From NCBI GenBank assembly GCA_003576685.1, contig QOZR01000001.1, forward strand, positions 124,001 through 188,000: a stretch of 64,000 bases of DNA. The letters are read 5' to 3'. Position numbers and translations under genes: made by a program. The DNA is from Virgifigura deserti. Lineage in GTDB: Bacteria > Pseudomonadota > Alphaproteobacteria > Dongiales > Dongiaceae. Position 1 is the stretch's first letter. Every line of letters starts with the position of its first letter. Under the pieces are notes generated by a model. That model had not been told where the DNA came from. It made no database searches and saw only the letters and a program-made list of their open reading frames with translations. Below, in pieces: positions 7,282 through 16,146 of the stretch.

Positions 7282-9117
7282 CTATGCCCTTACCTTGACA
7301 TAGGAGCCGGGCGCGTCCTCGATCACTGCAAGCTTGCCGTCGCCGGGCCGTCGCGCCGAGACCTTGCCACCGCCGAACCGGGCGATCCAGGTCGCCCATT
7401 CCGGCCACCAGGAGCCGGGATGCGGCGTCGCCGTCTTCAGCCAGCTTTCGGGCGACTCCGGCAGCTCGTCATTCGTCCAGTACTGGTATTTCTCCGCCTC
7501 CGGCGGATTGACGATGCCGGCGATATGCCCGGAGCCGGCCAGCACGAACCGGACCGGTCCCGAATAGAGCTGCGTCGCCTTGTAGGTCGACTTCCACGGC
7601 GCGATGTGGTCCTCGCGTGTCGACAGGATGAAGCTCGGCGTCTTGATCCGCGTGAGGTCGATCGGCACACCCTTCAGGGTGATGCCGCCGGGCTGGACCA
7701 GAAGGTTCTCGTGATACATCCGGCGCAGATAGAAGCTGTGCATCGCCGCGGGCATCCGCGTCGCGTCCGAGTTCCAATAGAGCAGATCGAAGGGGAAGGG
7801 GTCCTTGCCGAGCAGGTAGTTGTTGACGACGAAGGACCAGATCAGGTCGTTGGCGCGCAGCATGTTGAAGGTGGTCGCCATCGCGCCGCCCTCGAGATAG
7901 CCCTTCTGGCTCATCCGCGCCTCGAGCGCCTTCAACTGCTCCTCATCAATGAAGACGCCGAGCTCGCCCGGCTCGGAAAAGTCGACCATGGTCGCGAAAT
8001 AGGTGGCGCTGGCGATTCGGTGCTCGGCCTTGGCGCCTTTCTTCGCACCCGTCTTTCCTGCCCCCTTCTTCCCCGCCATGTAGGCGAGCGTGGTCGCGAG
8101 CAGCGTGCCGCCCAGGCAATAGCCGATCACGTTGGCGTCGGGCTCTCCGGTCGCCTGCTCAATGGCGTCGAGCGCCGCCAGCGGACCCTCCGTCATGTAG
8201 TCCTGGAAGCTTTTGGCGGTCAGCCGCTCGTCCGGGTTCACCCAGGAGACGACGAAGACCGTATGACCTTGCCCGACGGCCCATTTGATCAGCGAGTTCT
8301 TCTCGCGCAGGTCGAGGATGTAGAACTTGTTGATCCAGGGCGGAATGATGAGCAGCGGCCGCCGGTAGACCTCCTTGGTCGTCGGCTCATATTGCAGGAG
8401 CTGGATCAGGTCGTTCTGGAACACGACCTTGCCCGGCGTGACGGCGATGTTCTCGCCGATACGGAACGCCTCCAGATCGGTCATCCGGATATTAAGCTGG
8501 CCTTTGCCGCGCTCCAGGTCGTCGAGCAGGTTCTGCAGGCCCTTCAACAGGTTCTCACCGCCGCTCTCGACGGTGGCGCGGAGTACCTCGGGATTGGTCA
8601 GGACGAAATTGCTCGGCGCTAGGGCGTCGACGAACTGACGGGTGTAGAAATCGACCTTCTGCGCGGTCTTCTCGTCCAGGCCCTCGACCTCCTGCACCGT
8701 CGATTGCAGCCAGCGCGCGGACAGGAGGTAGGACTGCTTGATGAAGTCGAAGACCTCGTTCTCCTGCCAGGCGGCATCGCGGAAGCGGCGATCCCCAGGC
8801 GCCGGCTCGGCGACCGGCGCGGCGGTTTCGCCCATCATCCGGCGGGCGGTCGCCTGCCACAGATTCATGTAGTCCTGCCACAGCGTCATCTGCGCTTGGA
8901 CCAGCGTCGCCGGGTCGGCCATCAGCCGCTTCGTCATCTCGAGGAAGGCATTGCCGATGCTGAGCGGGTCCGACATGCCGACGCCATTGCCGGTGCTGGC
9001 CTGCTTGGCAAGGAATTCGGAGACGATTCGCTGCGACCGCTCGGCGATCTCCGCCATCGTTCGAGAGAACGCAACGGGATCGGGCTGCGACGAGTTGGCG
9101 CCCTGTTGATCGGTCAT
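7282..9117 (-). CDS. phaC: Class I poly(3-hydroxyalkanoate) synthase
   Basis: Polymerises (R)-3-hydroxyacyl-CoA into PHA granules. 611 residues, the class I size. The lipase-like box GYCLGGT holds the nucleophile Cys at about residue 334; the partner Asp is in STREDHIAPW and the His in AGSGHIAGI. The N-terminal PhaC_N region precedes the alpha/beta-hydrolase core. The ATG at 9117 has GAGGAAG 6 bases upstream and is preferred over one 39 bp earlier. Just after the active site there is a lysine/alanine/glycine-rich insert (about 8028-8082). No phaA, phaB or phasin gene is in the window. Confidence 0.95.
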   Translation of the reverse strand: MTDQQGANSSQPDPVAFSRTMAEIAERSQRIVSEFLAKQASTGNGVGMSDPLSIGNAFLEMTKRLMADPATLVQAQMTLWQDYMNLWQATARRMMGETAAPVAEPAPGDRRFRDAAWQENEVFDFIKQSYLLSARWLQSTVQEVEGLDEKTAQKVDFYTRQFVDALAPSNFVLTNPEVLRATVESGGENLLKGLQNLLDDLERGKGQLNIRMTDLEAFRIGENIAVTPGKVVFQNDLIQLLQYEPTTKEVYRRPLLIIPPWINKFYILDLREKNSLIKWAVGQGHTVFVVSWVNPDERLTAKSFQDYMTEGPLAALDAIEQATGEPDANVIGYCLGGTLLATTLAYMAGKKGAGKTGAKKGAKAEHRIASATYFATMVDFSEPGELGVFIDEEQLKALEARMSQKGYLEGGAMATTFNMLRANDLIWSFVVNNYLLGKDPFPFDLLYWNSDATRMPAAMHSFYLRRMYHENLLVQPGGITLKGVPIDLTRIKTPSFILSTREDHIAPWKSTYKATQLYSGPVRFVLAGSGHIAGIVNPPEAEKYQYWTNDELPESPESWLKTATPHPGSWWPEWATWIARFGGGKVSARRPGDGKLAVIEDAPGSYVKVRA

Positions 9118-9318
9118 GTCGCCTTCCTCTATGATCGAATTCTGCTGCATGGCCATGAATTATGGCTGTTTAGATGGGGCTGGGACAGAATGATGCCAAC
9201 TGCCGATCTCGGGCGATGCGATGTCGCGGTGCGGCGGCGAAGCGCCGATGATCTGCTTGTAAAAATAGATCCGGTCCCGGAACAGCACAACCGGAACCAC
9301 GGGTTACCTCGGCCGGCG

Positions 9319-9582
9319 ATGCAGGCAGCATCGATCGCCCTGGCTACCCCGATCGCCGGCTGCAGCGTGATCTCCCAGCCAGCCGGAACCGAGGCGCCGT
9401 TTCCGAATCTCGGGGCCATTTCCGATGGGCAGCCGCCGGCATCCTCGTCGGAGGAACGACGGGCGCTGGCCGATCGGCTCGCAGCCGACCGTCTTGAGGC
9501 CGGCCATCTTGAGGCCGGCCGGGCGAAAACCGATGTCACGGGCGCCCCGAAATCCGGTTCCTCGACTGATAATCTCGACTAA
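9319..9582 (+). CDS. Short predicted lipoprotein
   Basis: 87 residues. A short hydrophobic stretch ends in the lipobox IAGC, followed by a proline-rich segment (PFPNLGAISD), a serine run and an alanine/arginine-rich helix (EERRALADRLAADRLEAG). This lipobox, then PNL-x-PP, then S-x-x-ER-x-AL-x-x-LAADR layout resembles small lipoproteins often found beside phaC/hom in alphaproteobacteria (recognition from memory). The start is uncertain: the ATG at 9319 has no good ribosome site and the signal lacks a basic N-region. It is probably real, but its expression is doubtful. Confidence 0.5.
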   Translation: MQAASIALATPIAGCSVISQPAGTEAPFPNLGAISDGQPPASSSEERRALADRLAADRLEAGHLEAGRAKTDVTGAPKSGSSTDNLD

Positions 9583-9738
9583 CGCGCGGAGCGGCGGTAA
9601 ATACAGGGGGCGGGCTGGGCCCGTGATCCCCGGCGTCGAACGCGTCCGATAATCGAAAAGAAAAAGAAACTATTCCGATATGGTTGGGTCATTGCCTCCT
9701 GATTTGTCCAAAGTTCTCGCCCGCGCGGAGGAGTGCCG

Positions 9739-11031
9739 ATGAGTGAATCGTTGCGCGTGGGAATCGCCGGGCTGGGAACGGTCGGTGCCGGCACGGTCAG
9801 GCTGCTGCAAACGCATCGCGCGCTGCTCGCGGAGCGCTGCGGGCGGCCGATCGAGGTCACGGCCGTCTCGGCCCGCGACCGGCGGCGCGACCGGGGCGTG
9901 CCGCTCGACGGGTTGCGCTGGTGCGACGATGCGCTGGACTTGGCGCGGGATCCGGAGGTCGATGTCGTCGTCGAGCTGATTGGCGGCTCCGACGGGCCGG
10001 CCAAGACGCTGATCGAGGCGGCGATCGCCAACGGCAAGCATGTCGTGACCGCAAACAAGGCGCTGCTCGCCCATCACGGCACGGCCCTGGCGCGGGCGGC
10101 GGAGGCGGCGGGCGTCGGCATCGGCTACGAGGCCGCGGTCGCTGGCGGCATCCCGATCGTGAAGGCGCTGCGCGAGGGTTTGGCGGCCAACCGGATCGAG
10201 CGTCTCTACGGCATCCTGAACGGCACCTGCAACTACATCCTGACGACGATGCGCGAGACGGGGCGGGAGTTCGCCGACGTGCTGGTCGACGCGCAGCGAC
10301 TCGGCTATGCCGAGGCCGACCCCAGCTTCGACGTCGACGGCGTGGACGCCGCGCACAAGCTGGCGATCCTGACCAGCCTCGCCTTCGGCTGCGAGATCGA
10401 TTTCGACGGGGTGCATGTCGAAGGCATCCGCCATGTCTCGGCAATCGACATCGCCTTTGCCCAGGAGCTGGGCTATCGGATCAAGCTGCTCGCCGTCGCC
10501 CAGCCGACCGAGCACGGCATCGAGCAGCGCGTCCACCCCAGCATGGTGCCGCTCGGCACGCCGATCGCCAATGTCGAGGGCGTGTTCAACGCCGTGGTGA
10601 CGGAGGGCGACTTCGTCGGCCAGAGCGTGGCCGAGGGGCGGGGCGCCGGGGCCGGGCCGACCGCCTCGGCCGTGGTCGCCGACCTCGTCGACATCGCCCG
10701 CGGCCGCGCGATGCCGGCTTTCTCGGTGCCGGTGTCGGCCCTGCGCCCGCTGTCGCCCTCGCCGATCGAGCGCCGGCGGGGCGCCTTCTATGTGCGGCTG
10801 ATGGTGGTCGACCGGCCCGGAGTGATCGCCGGTGTCGCCGCCGCGCTGCGCGACGAGGCGGTATCGATGGAAGCGATGATCCAGCGGGGCCGGGACCCCG
10901 AAGAGGTGGTGCCCGTGGTTCTGACGACGCATGAAACGGACGAAGCGGCGATGCGCCGTGCGCTCGACCGGATCGCCGGCCTCGATCCGGTGGTCGAGCC
11001 GCCGCGCATGATCCGCATCGAGACGCTTTGA
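9739..11031 (+). CDS. hom: Homoserine dehydrogenase
   Basis: Reduces aspartate semialdehyde to homoserine, the branch point to threonine and methionine. 430 residues with the N-terminal NAD(P) loop GIAGLGTVGAGTVRLL, the central catalytic region (ANKALLAHHG, GTCNYILTTM, YAEADPSFDVDG) and a C-terminal ACT domain from about residue 350 (VRLMVVDRPGVIAGVAAAL) for threonine feedback. GGAGGAG lies directly upstream of the ATG at 9739. Its product feeds the homocysteine branch served by MetY at the other end of this region. Confidence 0.97.
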   Translation: MSESLRVGIAGLGTVGAGTVRLLQTHRALLAERCGRPIEVTAVSARDRRRDRGVPLDGLRWCDDALDLARDPEVDVVVELIGGSDGPAKTLIEAAIANGKHVVTANKALLAHHGTALARAAEAAGVGIGYEAAVAGGIPIVKALREGLAANRIERLYGILNGTCNYILTTMRETGREFADVLVDAQRLGYAEADPSFDVDGVDAAHKLAILTSLAFGCEIDFDGVHVEGIRHVSAIDIAFAQELGYRIKLLAVAQPTEHGIEQRVHPSMVPLGTPIANVEGVFNAVVTEGDFVGQSVAEGRGAGAGPTASAVVADLVDIARGRAMPAFSVPVSALRPLSPSPIERRRGAFYVRLMVVDRPGVIAGVAAALRDEAVSMEAMIQRGRDPEEVVPVVLTTHETDEAAMRRALDRIAGLDPVVEPPRMIRIETL

Positions 11032-11071
11032 GCAGTTGACACGCAGACCGGGCGGCGGCCCTCATGTTTCG

Positions 11072-11138
11072 CCCCTCGACAGGCTCGGGGTGAGGAAGTC
11101 AACATGAGGTCTCTTCCTCATCCCGAGCTTGTCGAAGG
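11072..11138. repeat. Intergenic inverted repeat between hom and glpX
   Basis: Two near-identical 27-bp arms (24 of 27 matching) face each other around a 13-bp spacer: CCCCTCGACAGGCTCGGGGT at the left and its near reverse complement at 11112-11138. Similar CTTCGACAAGCTCGGGATGAGG-type units are common dispersed repeats in high-GC proteobacteria. No T-run follows, so a terminator role is doubtful. Confidence 0.75.
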
Positions 11139-11186
11139 GTGAGGACGGGCGGGGCTAACCGGCCGGAACAGAAAAAGAGGGAAAGA

Positions 11187-12167
11187 ATGTCCGAGACGAT
11201 GGATCGCAACCTGGCCCTCGAGGCCGCGCGCGTGACAGAGGCGGCGGCGCTGGCGGCGTCGCGCCTGATGGGACGGGGCGACGAGAAGGCGGCCGACCAA
11301 GCCGCGGTCGACGCGATGCGCCGCGCCCTGAACAGCCTGTCGATCGAGGGAACCGTGGTGATCGGCGAGGGCGAGCGCGACGAGGCGCCGATGCTCTTCA
11401 TCGGCGAGAAGGTCGGCTCCGGCGGGCCGAAGATCGATATCGCGCTCGACCCGCTAGAGGGCACGACGATCACCGCCAAGGGCGGGTACAACGCGATGGC
11501 CGTCGTCGCCATGGCCAATGAGGGCGGGTTCCTCAATGCGCCCGACGTCTATATGGACAAGATCGCGGTCGGCGGCGGCCTGCCCGACGGGGTTGTCGAC
11601 CTCGACGCGGCACCGGCGGAGAACCTGAAGAACCTGGCGCAGGCCAAGAAGGTCGACATCTCCGACATCGTGGTCTGCATCCTCGACCGCCCGCGCCACG
11701 CGGAACTGATCGGGCAGGTGCGTGCGGCCGGCGCCCGGATCATGCTGATCGGCGATGGCGATGTCAGCGGCGTCATCGCCACGTCGCAGCGGGACAGCGG
11801 CATCGACATGTATCTCGGCAGCGGCGGCGCGCCGGAGGGCGTGCTGGCGGCCGCGGCGCTGCGCTGCATCGGCGGCCAGTTCCAGGGCCGCCTGCTGTTC
11901 CGCAACGACGACGAGCGCGGCCGGGCGCACCGCTATGGTATCGAGGACCTGGACCGTAAATACAGCCTGCTCGACCTCGCCCATGGCGATGTGATGTTCG
12001 CGGCGACCGGCGTGACCGACGGCACCATGCTGCGCGGCGTCCGCCGCTTCCATGGCGGTGCCACGACGCATTCCATGGTGATGCGATCGAAGAGCGGCAC
12101 CGTCCGGGTGATCGAGGCGCAGCACAATTTCACGGTGAAGACCGGGTTCGAGCCGGGGGACCGATAA
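11187..12167 (+). CDS. glpX: Class II fructose-1,6-bisphosphatase
   Basis: Gluconeogenic phosphatase that converts fructose 1,6-bisphosphate to fructose 6-phosphate; 326 residues, GlpX type. The inositol-monophosphatase-like metal motif DPLEGT is present near residue 90, preceded by GEGERDEAPML. GAGGGA lies upstream of the chosen ATG. Between hom and recJ, the usual alphaproteobacterial order. Some GlpX proteins also cleave sedoheptulose 1,7-bisphosphate, and this cannot be excluded. Confidence 0.95.
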   Translation: MSETMDRNLALEAARVTEAAALAASRLMGRGDEKAADQAAVDAMRRALNSLSIEGTVVIGEGERDEAPMLFIGEKVGSGGPKIDIALDPLEGTTITAKGGYNAMAVVAMANEGGFLNAPDVYMDKIAVGGGLPDGVVDLDAAPAENLKNLAQAKKVDISDIVVCILDRPRHAELIGQVRAAGARIMLIGDGDVSGVIATSQRDSGIDMYLGSGGAPEGVLAAAALRCIGGQFQGRLLFRNDDERGRAHRYGIEDLDRKYSLLDLAHGDVMFAATGVTDGTMLRGVRRFHGGATTHSMVMRSKSGTVRVIEAQHNFTVKTGFEPGDR

Positions 12168-12202
12168 GCCGGTCCCGAGCTCGGCAGGAAGCCGTTCAAT
12201 TG

Positions 12203-14023
12203 ATGGACCCAAGTAGCTCCGTCGGCAGCCCCGGTAGCGATCCGGCGAGCGTCCTCGGCGTCGAGCGTTCGGTCCGCGGGCGGCGCTGGCGGGCGCGGCT
12301 GGCGGATGCGCGGGTCGGCATGGCGCTGGCCCAGCGCCTCGGCCTGCCGGAGCTGGTCGGCAGCCTGCTCGCGGCGCGCGGCGTCACGGCGGACGAGGCT
12401 AGCCTGTTCCTGAACCCGACCTTGCGCGCGCTGCTGCCCGACCCGTCGCAGTTCAAGGACATGGACCTGGCCGTCGCCCGGCTGGTGCGGGCGGTCGAGC
12501 GGGGCGAGGGGATCGCGGTCTTCGGCGACTACGACGTCGACGGCGCGACTTCCTCGGCGCTGCTGCAGCGCTTCTTCGCCGCCGCCGGGGTGCCGATCCG
12601 AACCTATATCCCCGACCGCATCGCCGAGGGCTATGGCCCCAACGCGCCGGCGCTCCTGCGCCTGAAGGCGGAGGGTGCGGCGGTGGTGGTGACGGTCGAT
12701 TGCGGCATCACCGCCTTCGCCCCGCTGGCGGCGGCGAATGCGGCGGGGCTCGACGTGATCGTCCTCGACCATCATGTGGCCGAGCCGCAGCTGCCCGAGG
12801 CGGTGGCGGTCGTCAACCCGAACCGGCTGGACGAATCGGGCGCCTGCCGCCAGCTCGCCGCGGTCGGCGTGACGTTCCTGCTGGTGGTGGCGCTCAATCG
12901 GGCGCTCAGGGCCGCCGGCTGGTACCGCGACGGGCGGGCGGAGCCGGACCTGCTGCAATGGCTCGATCTGGTGGCGCTGGGCACGATCTGCGACGTGGTG
13001 CCGCTCACCGGCCTCAATCGCGCCCTGGTGGCGCAGGGGCTGCGGATGATGGGGCGGCGCGGTAATCCGGGCCTGGCGGCGCTGGCCGACGCGGCGGGCC
13101 TGACCGAGCGGGCCGGCGCCTATCATGCGGGCTTCGTGCTCGGCCCCCGGGTGAATGCGGGCGGCCGGGTCGGCGCGGCCGACCTGGGATCGCGGCTGCT
13201 GGCGACCGACGACGCGGCCGAGGCGGCGGCGCTGGCCGCGCAGCTCGAAGCCTTCAACGGCGAGCGCCGCGCGATCGAGCAGCAGGTGCTGGCCGAGGCC
13301 GTCGCCCGCGTCGAGGCCGACTCGGCCCCGGAAACCTCATTGGTCCTGGCGGCGGGCGAGGGCTGGCACCCCGGCGTGATCGGCATCGTCGCCAGCCGGC
13401 TGAAGGAGCGCTATGCCCGGCCGGCCTTCGTCGTCGCGCTCTCCGACGGCATCGGCAAGGGCTCGGCCCGGTCAGTGCCGGGCGTCGACCTCGGCAATGC
13501 GGTGATCGCGGCGCGGCAGGCCGGGCTGTTGCTCAATGGCGGCGGCCACGCGATGGCGGCCGGCTTCACGGTCGAGGCGGCGCGGCTCGACGAATTCCAG
13601 GCCTTCCTCGCCGCCCGCCTGAGCGAGGCCGCGGGCAGCGCCGGGCCGGTGCAGCCGACGCTGGGCCTCGACGGGGTGCTGACCCCCGGCGCCGCGACGC
13701 CGGACTTCGCCGGCCTGCTGGAGCAGCTCGGCCCGTTCGGCGCCGGCAATGCCGAGCCGCGCTTCGCGATTCCGGCAGCGCGGCTGGTCCGGGCCGACGT
13801 GGTGGGCGAGGGGCATGTCCGCTGCATCGTGACCGGCCCCGACGGCGGCCGGCTGAAGGCGATCGCCTTCCGCTGCCTGGAGAGCGAGCTCGGCCGGGCG
13901 CTGCTGCAGAGCGGCGGCGTGCCGATCCACCTCGCCGGTCATCTGCGGGCCGACCGCTGGCAGGGGCGCGAGGGGGTGCAGTTCCTGATCGAGGACGCGG
14001 CGCCGGTCTACGGCGCGGTCTGA
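12203..14023 (+). CDS. recJ: Single-stranded-DNA-specific 5'-3' exonuclease RecJ
   Basis: 606 residues. The DHH phosphoesterase motifs are clear: FGDYDVDGATSSALL (motif I), VTVDCGIT (II), LDHH with Asp at about residue 189 (III), and the DHHA1 region with GPRVNAGGRVG and NGGGHAMAAGF. The last ~130 residues form the OB-type RecJ domain. It degrades 5' single-stranded DNA during recombination and mismatch repair. The gene follows glpX by 35 bp. An ATG directly after a TTG at 12200 is used as the start. Confidence 0.97.
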   Translation: MDPSSSVGSPGSDPASVLGVERSVRGRRWRARLADARVGMALAQRLGLPELVGSLLAARGVTADEASLFLNPTLRALLPDPSQFKDMDLAVARLVRAVERGEGIAVFGDYDVDGATSSALLQRFFAAAGVPIRTYIPDRIAEGYGPNAPALLRLKAEGAAVVVTVDCGITAFAPLAAANAAGLDVIVLDHHVAEPQLPEAVAVVNPNRLDESGACRQLAAVGVTFLLVVALNRALRAAGWYRDGRAEPDLLQWLDLVALGTICDVVPLTGLNRALVAQGLRMMGRRGNPGLAALADAAGLTERAGAYHAGFVLGPRVNAGGRVGAADLGSRLLATDDAAEAAALAAQLEAFNGERRAIEQQVLAEAVARVEADSAPETSLVLAAGEGWHPGVIGIVASRLKERYARPAFVVALSDGIGKGSARSVPGVDLGNAVIAARQAGLLLNGGGHAMAAGFTVEAARLDEFQAFLAARLSEAAGSAGPVQPTLGLDGVLTPGAATPDFAGLLEQLGPFGAGNAEPRFAIPAARLVRADVVGEGHVRCIVTGPDGGRLKAIAFRCLESELGRALLQSGGVPIHLAGHLRADRWQGREGVQFLIEDAAPVYGAV

Positions 14024-14146
14024 GCGGGTGAGGCGAGGGGGGCCTCGCCAGCGGACTCGAAAATTAACCCCATGCAAAGGCGGAAGCGACATCGGAAATG
14101 TCGCGATCGGGACAGTGCGGCGCCGTGTCCGACTGCCCGCGGTAGA

Positions 14147-14209
14147 GAACCACAGAGACGCAGAGAAGAGGATTTTTCCTCTGTGTCTCCGTGCCTCTGT
14201 GGTGAACCT
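14147..14209. repeat. Intergenic inverted repeat after recJ
   Basis: Imperfect dyad with arms CCACAGAGACGCAGAGA and TCTCCGTGCCTCTGTGG and a central AGAGGATTTTTCCTCT hairpin. This sequence family is a common dispersed repeat in proteobacterial genomes. It may form a hairpin between the convergent recJ and ridA-like genes, and could serve both as terminator. Confidence 0.7.
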
Positions 14210-14217
14210 TCTCGCCG

Positions 14218-14565
14218 TTACCGCGCCGCGACGACCATGATCTCGACGAGATAGTCGGGCGTGGCGAGCTTGCTTTCGACGGTGGCGCGAGCGGGGCTGT
14301 TGCCCTTCGAGACCCAGCCGTCCCAGACCGCGTTCATCTCGGCGAAGCCGGCGATGTCGGAGAGCCAGATATTGGCCGAGACCAGCTTCGACTTGTCGCT
14401 CCCGGCCTCGACCAGCAGGCGGTCGATGCGGGCGAGGATCTGCTTCGTCTGCTCGGCCACGGAGGGCACCGGATCGTCGGCGACCTGGCCGGCGAGATAG
14501 ACGGTGTTGCCGTGGATGACGGCTTGGCTCATGCGCGGGCCGGCTTCGATGCGGGTGAGGCTCAT
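14218..14565 (-). CDS. RidA family protein
   Basis: 115-residue member of the RidA/YjgF family, which deaminates reactive enamine/imine intermediates released by PLP enzymes. The conserved AGQVADDP, the helix DRLLVEAGSDKSKLV, and the active-site arginine segment PARATVE are present. Its trimer-forming fold is cytoplasmic. It stands alone on the minus strand between recJ and the tRNA gene. The specific subgroup is not assigned; the Rid1-type catalytic Arg is conserved. Confidence 0.9.
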   Translation of the reverse strand: MSLTRIEAGPRMSQAVIHGNTVYLAGQVADDPVPSVAEQTKQILARIDRLLVEAGSDKSKLVSANIWLSDIAGFAEMNAVWDGWVSKGNSPARATVESKLATPDYLVEIMVVAAR

Positions 14566-14735
14566 GGATGACGCTCCTTATCTGTTTACGAGTTGGGTCT
14601 GGATTCCGATATCGGGAGGGTGGACCTCGCCTGGGACGCGGAGTATGGCCGATCCGCGCGGCGGAGGTAAGGCCCAGAACCGGGTTGCTTTTCCCGCCGC
14701 CGGACGTTAGACCATCGCTGGCGCGGCCGCCTCAC

Positions 14736-14811
14736 GTCCCCATCGTCTAGCGGTCTAGGACATCGCCCTTTCACGGCGAAAACACGGGTTCGAGTCCCGT
14801 TGGGGACGCCA
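14736..14811 (+). tRNA. tRNA-Glu (anticodon UUC)
   Basis: 76-nt cloverleaf with acceptor arms GTCCCCA/TGGGGAC, the TTCGAGTCC T-loop, anticodon stem TCGCC/GGCGA and loop CTTTCAC giving anticodon TTC at 14770-14772. The CCA end is encoded. It marks the boundary between the conserved block to the left and the accessory-type genes to the right. Confidence 0.97.
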
Positions 14812-15168
14812 ATCTTTTCAAGCATTTGAGGAGAATGGCGCCCGCCGGGCCGGGAACGTGCCCAACTATTGCCCAATATCCCGAGCGGGACTCAGCGGCC
14901 TTTGATCACCCCGGCAATGCCCGCCGGCGGTATGTCAATTGGCCGCCACGCCCTGGGCGGATTCGCAGGCTTCCCACCGCCGCCTCCCAAGCAAGCGCTT
15001 GGCGGCGCGGGGAACGTCTGGTCGGAACGGCTACTGCTCAGCGGGCAGCCGAGTGGCGGGAACATAGGGCACAGAGCCGGGTTCTAGGACACACTGCACC
15101 ACCTCCAAGGGGCCGTTCGGCGGCGAACGCGAATGGTCCGCGTCGTGCCAATCCTAGAGGAGGCTGTC
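14812..15168. other. Gene-free stretch after tRNA-Glu
   Basis: About 360 bp with no convincing reading frame. I searched for an integrase, an att-like copy of the tRNA 3' end and a second tRNA and saw none. Only the last bases hold a feature: AGAGGAGG, the ribosome site of the aquaporin gene. Confidence 0.6.
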
Positions 15169-15909
15169 ATGTTGATGTTGAGCCGATTGTCCGCCGAGTT
15201 CGTCGGGACGTTCTGGTTGGTCTTTGGCGGCGTCGGCAGCGCGGTCTACGCAGCCACCTTCCCAGAGACCGGCATCGGGTTCCTGGGCGTCTCCCTGGCC
15301 TTTGGGCTGACGGTCGTCACCATGGCCTATAGCATCGGGCATATCTCCGGCAGCCACTTCAATCCCGCCGTGACGGTCGGGCTCTGGGCGGGCGGGCGGT
15401 TCCCGGCCGGTGACGTGTTGCCTTACGTCCTGACCCAGGTCGTCGCCGGCGCCGTGGCCGCGGTTCTCCTCTACAGCATCGCACGGGGACTCCCTGCGTT
15501 CGACCTGGAGACCAACGGCCTCGGCGCTAACGGCTACGGTGCGCATTCGCCCGGCGGCTATTCGCTCCTGTCCGGGTTCACGGCCGAGGTGCTGCTGACC
15601 CTCGTATTCCTAATCATCATCATGGGGGCGACGCACAGGAAGGCGCCAGCGGGGTTCGCGCCCCTCGCGATCGGGTTGGGGCTGACGCTCGTCCACCTCA
15701 TCAGCATTCCGATCACGAATACGTCGGTCAATCCGGCCCGCAGCACCGGGCCCGCGCTTGTGGTCGGCGGCTGGGCCCTTCAGCAACTCTGGCTGTTCTG
15801 GCTCGCGCCTTTGATCGGCGGCGCGCTCGGAGGGGCCGCCTACCGGGCGCTGTTCGAGGGTTTGCCGGCGGCGCCTGCGATCACAGGCGAGCCGCCCCCC
15901 GCGACCTGA
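15169..15909 (+). CDS. aqpZ: Aquaporin Z-type water channel
   Basis: MIP-family channel, 246 residues with six hydrophobic segments. Both half-helix motifs are intact: HFNPAVT with Asn at about residue 65, and [14 protein letters not shown] with Asn at about residue 188; the Arg after the second NPA is the selectivity-filter arginine. The N-terminal [22 protein letters not shown] is nearly diagnostic of AqpZ. The start at 15169 follows AGAGGAGG. It conducts water across the inner membrane. Monocistronic; no glycerol genes nearby, in line with a water rather than glycerol channel. Confidence 0.95.
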   Translation: MLMLSRLSAEFVGTFWLVFGGVGSAVYAATFPETGIGFLGVSLAFGLTVVTMAYSIGHISGSHFNPAVTVGLWAGGRFPAGDVLPYVLTQVVAGAVAAVLLYSIARGLPAFDLETNGLGANGYGAHSPGGYSLLSGFTAEVLLTLVFLIIIMGATHRKAPAGFAPLAIGLGLTLVHLISIPITNTSVNPARSTGPALVVGGWALQQLWLFWLAPLIGGALGGAAYRALFEGLPAAPAITGEPPPAT

Positions 15910-16146
15910 GAGATGGCGTCCGCGCACAGGGCGCCGACCGTGCCGACCCGAATTCGAGAACACGCCCCGGCACGATCGGTCGGGCCGCAAACGAAAAGCG
16001 CGGCCGATCTGGGGCTGGCCGCGTTTGGAAATTGGGAGCCTTCCGGGAAACAGGACAATGCAACGGAATACGCGTCTCGCACGAAATTGCTACACTGACA
16101 ATCCGCCGTGCACGCGCTGACGGCCGCGTGCGCCGCGGGAATAGGC

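Noticed and set aside
14586..14876. Leftward 96-codon frame across the tRNA-Glu gene
   Set aside because: It reads NGTRTRVFAVKGRCPRP, the well-known false protein made by translating the complement of a tRNA.
14736..15168. tRNA-Glu as attachment site of a genomic island
   Set aside because: No integrase and no second copy of the tRNA 3' end were seen in the window; accessory genes alone do not prove an island.
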